A stretch of DNA of 53,495 nucleotides, taken from positions 1 through 53,495 of the forward strand of contig CACBZW010000002.1 of the NCBI GenBank assembly GCA_902543855.1, read 5' to 3'. The position numbers were made by a program, and so were the translations under genes. Shown here piece after piece: positions 48,849 to 53,495 of this stretch (position 1 is the first letter of the stretch; every line of letters starts with the position of its first letter). The notes beneath the pieces are model-generated. The model made no database searches, was not told the origin of the DNA, and saw nothing but the letters and a program-made list of their open reading frames with translations. The DNA comes from an uncultured Alphaproteobacteria bacterium (GTDB taxonomy: Bacteria; Pseudomonadota; Alphaproteobacteria; HIMB59).

Positions 48849-49734
48849 AAATCTTAAAAAACAAAACGTGTGGTTTGTATTTACTCCATATTTATGGCTA
48901 GTTTTATTCTTTTTTGTTCCATTAGCTTTAATTTTCAAAATATCTATATCTGTGTCTGAATGGGGTATGCCACCTTATCGTGATCTTTTTTCTTTATCTG
49001 AAAATGGATTGGAGATTAATTCAACTCTTGGAAATTATTTATTTATCTTTTCAGATCCTTTCTATATCAGATCATACCTCAATTCACTTTCATTAGCATT
49101 TACATCCACTTTATTATGTTTATTAATTGGTTATCCCATTGCTTTTTACGTTGCAAAATCTAAAACAAGTATAAGAAACATACTACTGATTATGCTTATC
49201 ATACCTTTTTGGAGTTCTTTTCTTCTAAGGGTATATGCATGGAAAGTCTTACTACAAGGCTCTGGTATTATAAATTCAATTCTTATACATATTGGGCTAA
49301 TTTCTGAACCAATATCTATGTTACACAATCATTATGCTGTAATTTTAGGTGTTGTTTATACTTACCTTCCATTTATGATTTTACCGCTTTATGGATATTT
49401 GGTTAAATTTGATTTAAATTTGATTGACGCATCTAATGATTTAGGTGCAAAGCCTTTTAACACGTTTGTAAAAGTTATCTTACCTCTATCTTTACCAGGA
49501 ATAGTAGCGGGGAGCATGTTGGTTTTTATACCAGTTGTTGGAGAATATATAATACCAGAAATGTTAGGCGGCAGTGATAAGCTTTATTTTGGGAAGATAA
49601 TTTGGGATGAATTTTTTGTAAATAGAGATTGGCCTATTGCTAGTGCGCTTGCGATGTCTGGAATTGTAATACTTGTATTTCCAATAATTATTTTTCAATT
49701 AATGTACGCAAAATATAATTTTAGAAATGAATAA
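48841..49734 (+). CDS. potH: Polyamine ABC transporter permease (PotH/PotB-like)
   Basis: IPFWSSFLLRVYAWKVLLQGSGIINSIL; EAA-type loop DASNDLGAKPFNTFVKVILPLSLPGIVAG. Confidence 0.93.
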   Translation: MIKNLKKQNVWFVFTPYLWLVLFFFVPLALIFKISISVSEWGMPPYRDLFSLSENGLEINSTLGNYLFIFSDPFYIRSYLNSLSLAFTSTLLCLLIGYPIAFYVAKSKTSIRNILLIMLIIPFWSSFLLRVYAWKVLLQGSGIINSILIHIGLISEPISMLHNHYAVILGVVYTYLPFMILPLYGYLVKFDLNLIDASNDLGAKPFNTFVKVILPLSLPGIVAGSMLVFIPVVGEYIIPEMLGGSDKLYFGKIIWDEFFVNRDWPIASALAMSGIVILVFPIIIFQLMYAKYNFRNE

Positions 49735-50524
49735 ATTATTTTTTAAAATTTTAACCTTAACAATTGGATTTTCATTTTTATATTTTCCTATTTTAACTCT
49801 TATAGCTTATTCTTTTAATGATAATAAAAGAGTTATGGTTTGGAAGGGTTTTTCTTTTAGATGGTATAAGGAATTATTTCATAATGAACAAATTTTAGAG
49901 GCTTTTTATACTAGTCTAAAAATTGCTTCTCTTTCAGCAACATTTGCAACAGTCATGGGTGTAATGATTGGTTTTTCATTAACAAGAATATCAAAAATTC
50001 CAGCCAGGCCTTTCTTTATTTTCTTGAGTTCATCTCCTTTGGTTATGCCTGAGATAATTTTAGGGCTTTCTTTGTTGTTATTCTTTATATCATCTAACCA
50101 TATTATTGGCTTTCCTTCCTCAAAAGGACAACTAACAGTCTTAATATCGCATATAACTTTCTCTGTAGCTTTTGTTGCAGTCATTATCCAATCAAGGTTG
50201 AGTAGTTACGATAAAAATATAGAAGAGGCTGCTCAGGATCTTGGGACAATTCCAAATATGATTTTTTGGAAAGTAACTGCTCCTGTAATATTACCTGCAA
50301 TATTATCAGGTTGGTTACTTGCATTTACACTCTCTTTGGACGATCTTGTCGTTGCTAGTTTTACTACCGGTCCCGGAGCTAACACTTTGCCAATAGTGGT
50401 TTTTTCTAAAGTTAGATTGGGATTGAGTCCAGAAGTTAATGCTCTTTCTGCAATAATAATGCTAATTGTTATATTAGCAGCAATTAGTATTTACTTAATT
50501 AATAGATCAAACATTAAGAAGTAA
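49727..50524 (+). CDS. potI: Polyamine ABC transporter permease (PotI/PotC-like)
   Basis: FNDNKRVMVWKGFSFRWYKELFHNEQILEAFYTSLKIAS; EEAAQDLGTIPNMIFWKVTAPVILPAILSGWLLAFTLSLDDLVVASFTTGPG. Confidence 0.95.
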   Translation: MNKLFFKILTLTIGFSFLYFPILTLIAYSFNDNKRVMVWKGFSFRWYKELFHNEQILEAFYTSLKIASLSATFATVMGVMIGFSLTRISKIPARPFFIFLSSSPLVMPEIILGLSLLLFFISSNHIIGFPSSKGQLTVLISHITFSVAFVAVIIQSRLSSYDKNIEEAAQDLGTIPNMIFWKVTAPVILPAILSGWLLAFTLSLDDLVVASFTTGPGANTLPIVVFSKVRLGLSPEVNALSAIIMLIVILAAISIYLINRSNIKK

Positions 50525-51859
50525 ATATTCTCTTTCCCATGCAGTAATTATTTTATTATAAGCATTTACCTCTAAGTCTTTAATTGAACAAAATAATTCT
50601 ATAAATGTTTCACCAAATATCTCTTTTGCCTCCTTAGATCTAGAAAAAGTATCTATTGATTGATAGATGCTTTCTGTCAGAGAAACATTCACGTTATATG
50701 CAGCTTTTTTGGTCTCCGGGGTTGCTTTTAATTTTTTCTTCAAACCTAAATATCCTGCAGATAATGTTGCAGCTATAGCTAAGTATGGATTTACATCTGA
50801 TCCACACAGTCTATTTTCAATTCTCGCCTGGTTAGCAGAGTTAAAATTTGGGACTCTAAAACCACAGGTACGGTTTTCAAAACCCCAGTTAAGGTTAAAT
50901 GGCGTACCTTCCTCCCAATAACCTCTGAGCCTTTTAAAGGAATTAACGTTAGGTGCAAAAAGAGGTAAAAAAGCTTTTGAATATTTTTGTAATCCACCCA
51001 TATAATTATCAAACTGTTTTGTAGTTTTAAGATTTTTATCCACAAATATTGGTTTACCTTTTTTTAAAATTGATTGATGTATATGCATCGAGTTCCCTGG
51101 AGTATCTTCCATCGGTTTAGCCATAAAAGTTGCATACAAATTATGCTTCAATGCAGTTTGTCTAAGAGTTCTTTTAAATAAAAAAACTTGATCGGCCAAG
51201 TCAAGGGGGTTACCATGCTTGAAGTTAATTTCCATTTGTGCTGGTCCATCCTCATGATTAATATTCTCTACGTCTAATTCTTGAGTCTCACAGTAGTCAT
51301 ACAAATCCTCAAAAATATGATCAAATTCATTAACAGCGTCAATACCGTAAGACTGATTTCCTTTTTCAATTCTTCCAGATTGCCCACTTGGTGTCTCTAA
51401 AGGATTGTCTGGATCATTGTTTTTCTTAACTAAATAGAATTCAATTTCTGGAGCAACTACTGGTTCAAGTCCTATTTTTTCATAAAGACCAATTACCTTT
51501 TTTAAAATACCTCTAGAGTGGACCTCTATAACATTATCATTGTTATCAACAGCATCACAAATAACCTGTGCGGTTGGTTCTTCATACCATGGAACAGTTC
51601 TCAGAGTATTAAAATCAGGCTTTAATATAAAATCACCATCTGTAGGATTTAAAATCTGATCATCTATTGAATAAGTCACATCTCTAGATACTGCTAATTT
51701 GAATAGGGCTAAAGGTAATCTTAATCCACCTGACTCAATAGAGCTTAAAAATTTTTTTGTTGGTAGTATTTTTCCCCTTGGTATACCTGAATTATCAGGA
51801 ATCATACATTCTACCTCTGTTATTTTATTTTTCTTTAACCAATCGACATAATCATTCAT
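50507..51859 (-). CDS. puuA: Glutamine synthetase family protein, gamma-glutamylputrescine synthetase-like
   Basis: PDNSGIPRGKILP; APEIEFYLV; INHEDGPAQMEINFKHGNPLDLADQVFLFKRTLRQTA; PGNSMHIHQSI; NRTCGFRVP...ARIENRLCGSDVNPYLAIAATL; next to the pot genes. Confidence 0.85.
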   Translation of the reverse strand: MNDYVDWLKKNKITEVECMIPDNSGIPRGKILPTKKFLSSIESGGLRLPLALFKLAVSRDVTYSIDDQILNPTDGDFILKPDFNTLRTVPWYEEPTAQVICDAVDNNDNVIEVHSRGILKKVIGLYEKIGLEPVVAPEIEFYLVKKNNDPDNPLETPSGQSGRIEKGNQSYGIDAVNEFDHIFEDLYDYCETQELDVENINHEDGPAQMEINFKHGNPLDLADQVFLFKRTLRQTALKHNLYATFMAKPMEDTPGNSMHIHQSILKKGKPIFVDKNLKTTKQFDNYMGGLQKYSKAFLPLFAPNVNSFKRLRGYWEEGTPFNLNWGFENRTCGFRVPNFNSANQARIENRLCGSDVNPYLAIAATLSAGYLGLKKKLKATPETKKAAYNVNVSLTESIYQSIDTFSRSKEAKEIFGETFIELFCSIKDLEVNAYNKIITAWEREYLLLNV

Positions 51860-51881
51860 AGCTATAACTAACCTTTAAAAT

Positions 51882-53189
51882 TTGATATTTATGTATCTGA
51901 TGGATTACTCAGATAATTATTACGTAAGAACAAAAGCATTCAACATTAATACTAGCAAATTAAATGAGAGCTTACAATGTGATGTTTGTATAATTGGTGC
52001 AGGTTTATCAGGAATTTCATCAGCATTATATTTATCTAAATTAAATCCAGATTTAAACATAGTCATATTGGAGAAAAATAAAGTTGGTTGGGGCGCATCT
52101 GGAAGAAATGGTGGGCAATTATTACATGGTTTTTCCTCAGAGAATTACTCTAGCCAAAAACACACTCAAGAGGAAATTAAGATATTATGGCAATTCACAT
52201 TAGACGCTGTTAGAGAAGTAAAAAAAAATATCAAAGACTTAAATATACAATGTGACTTAATCGAGGGTTATGTTTTAGCCGCAGTAAGTAAATCCCATGA
52301 TGAGGAGTTAAAAAAATACGTAGACAGGCTTCAAACAAAATTTGATTATGAATCAGTGACGTATCTACCAAAAAATAGAATGGACCAGTATTTTGATAGC
52401 CCTTATTACAAATCTGCAATGTATGACTCAGAGTGTGGTCAAATTCATCCACTTAATTATTGTCTAGGATTAGCAAGAGAATTATTAAAAAATCAAAATT
52501 GTAAAATATTTGAAGATACAGGAGTGATATCATATGAATCTCAAAAAAAAGTAACAATAAAAACTGAAAAAAATTTAACTGTTAAATCTGATAAATTAAT
52601 TATCTGCTGTAATGCATATATTGATAATTTGAATAAAAGTTTAAGAAAAAAAATAATGCCTGTTAAAACTTATGTATCAGCATTTACTGAAATTCCAAAT
52701 ACAGAATTGAGTAAATATTTTCGAAAACCTATCACAGTGGGAGATATGTTATTTGTACTAAATTATTTTAGACTGGATTCTAATAATAATTTAATTTTTG
52801 GTGGAGGTGTAAGTTACTCTAATATAGATCCGATAAATTTGGAATTATCCTTAAAAAAAAGTATAAAAAAGATACTTCCTGGTTTAGAAAAGTTCAAAGC
52901 TTGGTGTACTTGGAGTGGGCACGTTGCCATAACTGTAAACAGATTCCCTCATATCGGTAGTATTGATAATAATATTTTTTTTGCACAAGGATATTCAGGA
53001 CATGGTTTAGCAATAACAACTATGGTTGGAAAAATGCTTGCTGAAACAATAACAAATCAGAACAATAATTTGACCCTATTTGAAAAGTTTAGTCATAAAA
53101 ACTTTCCTGGTTTTGGCGTAATTGATAAGCCATTATTAGTTTTAGCAATGAGTTATTTTAAATTAAAAGATCAATTAAGCCTGAAATAA
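51882..53189 (+). CDS. puuB: FAD-dependent oxidoreductase, gamma-glutamylputrescine oxidase-like
   Basis: CDVCIIGAGLSGISSALYLSKLNPDLNIVILEKNKVGWGASGRNGGQLLHGFS; C-terminal NNIFFAQGYSGHGLAITTMVGKMLAETI. Confidence 0.85.
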   Translation: MIFMYLMDYSDNYYVRTKAFNINTSKLNESLQCDVCIIGAGLSGISSALYLSKLNPDLNIVILEKNKVGWGASGRNGGQLLHGFSSENYSSQKHTQEEIKILWQFTLDAVREVKKNIKDLNIQCDLIEGYVLAAVSKSHDEELKKYVDRLQTKFDYESVTYLPKNRMDQYFDSPYYKSAMYDSECGQIHPLNYCLGLARELLKNQNCKIFEDTGVISYESQKKVTIKTEKNLTVKSDKLIICCNAYIDNLNKSLRKKIMPVKTYVSAFTEIPNTELSKYFRKPITVGDMLFVLNYFRLDSNNNLIFGGGVSYSNIDPINLELSLKKSIKKILPGLEKFKAWCTWSGHVAITVNRFPHIGSIDNNIFFAQGYSGHGLAITTMVGKMLAETITNQNNNLTLFEKFSHKNFPGFGVIDKPLLVLAMSYFKLKDQLSLK

Positions 53190-53495
53190 CTTATTTTTGC
53201 CTAATCTAGAGCTAGGATCTAAGTGTTTTTTTAATTTTTTAATAAAAAGGTAATTTTCACTAGGTTTATATTTTTTTAATAGATAATTTTTTTTCAAACC
53301 AAGACCGTGTTCTGCTGCCACACTACCTTCGCTTTGAATAGTCAAATCATAAATAAATTTTGAGAGGTAAGCACAATTCTTTTTTGAATTTGGATGTACT
53401 TTAAAATTGCAATGCAAATTACCATCTCCCAAATGCCCAAAAAAATAAGGAGTAAAGATTTTATTATCCTTTACAAATGTATTTACCTTCTTAAT
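53175..53495 (-). CDS. FAD-linked oxidase C-terminal domain protein (GlcD / D-2-hydroxyacid dehydrogenase type), partial at window edge
   Basis: Frame continues to the window end: IKKVNTFVKDNKIFTPYFFGHLGDGNLHCNFKVHP...GSVAAEHGLGLKKNYLLKKYKP...LKKHLDPSSRLGKNKLF. Confidence 0.82.
   Translation of the reverse strand: MKKVNTFVKDNKIFTPYFFGHLGDGNLHCNFKVHPNSKKNCAYLSKFIYDLTIQSEGSVAAEHGLGLKKNYLLKKYKPSENYLFIKKLKKHLDPSSRLGKNKLFQA

Noticed and set aside
49906-50184. Antisense ORF inside potI
   Set aside because: Opposite conserved permease sequence.

Overview
AT-rich, densely packed bacterial chromosome segment, most likely from a streamlined alphaproteobacterium (ALAS-type hemA, TrcR/DUF1013, hisZ-purA, rluD-rpoH, tol-pal and dcw order). 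Most of it is core housekeeping: a partial hemC, hemA, trhO, rpmG, trcR, rpmE, suhB, efp, a fba-gap-tkt block, zapA-fthC-ymdB-yebC, tolQRAB-pal-cpoB-tilS-ftsH-glmM, hisZ-purA, rpoH-rluD, murG-murC-murB-ddl-ftsQ-ftsA-ftsZ-lpxC and fumC-gpm. Two accessory-like clusters stand out: (a) photolyase / FAD amine oxidase-like / DUF1365 / CFA-synthase-like / DUF3833 lipoprotein (photo-oxidative lipid modification); (b) agmatine deiminase / N-carbamoylputrescine amidase / PotFGHI-type ABC transporter / PuuA-like ligase / PuuB-like oxidase (polyamine use). Main leads for follow-up: a small ExK (PD-(D/E)XK-like) nuclease candidate between yebC and tolQ, where ruvC-ruvA-ruvB-ybgC usually sit; a photolyase with no ATG/GTG/TTG start upstream of its conserved N-terminus; a stand-alone AlaDh/PNT N-domain-like protein divergent from aguA; a HemC with a C-terminal extension; a shortened HisZ-like protein; and no room for 6S RNA between zapA and fthC. 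No CRISPR array, tRNA, rRNA, IS element or prophage was recognised. All product names come from reading the translations, without database searches.
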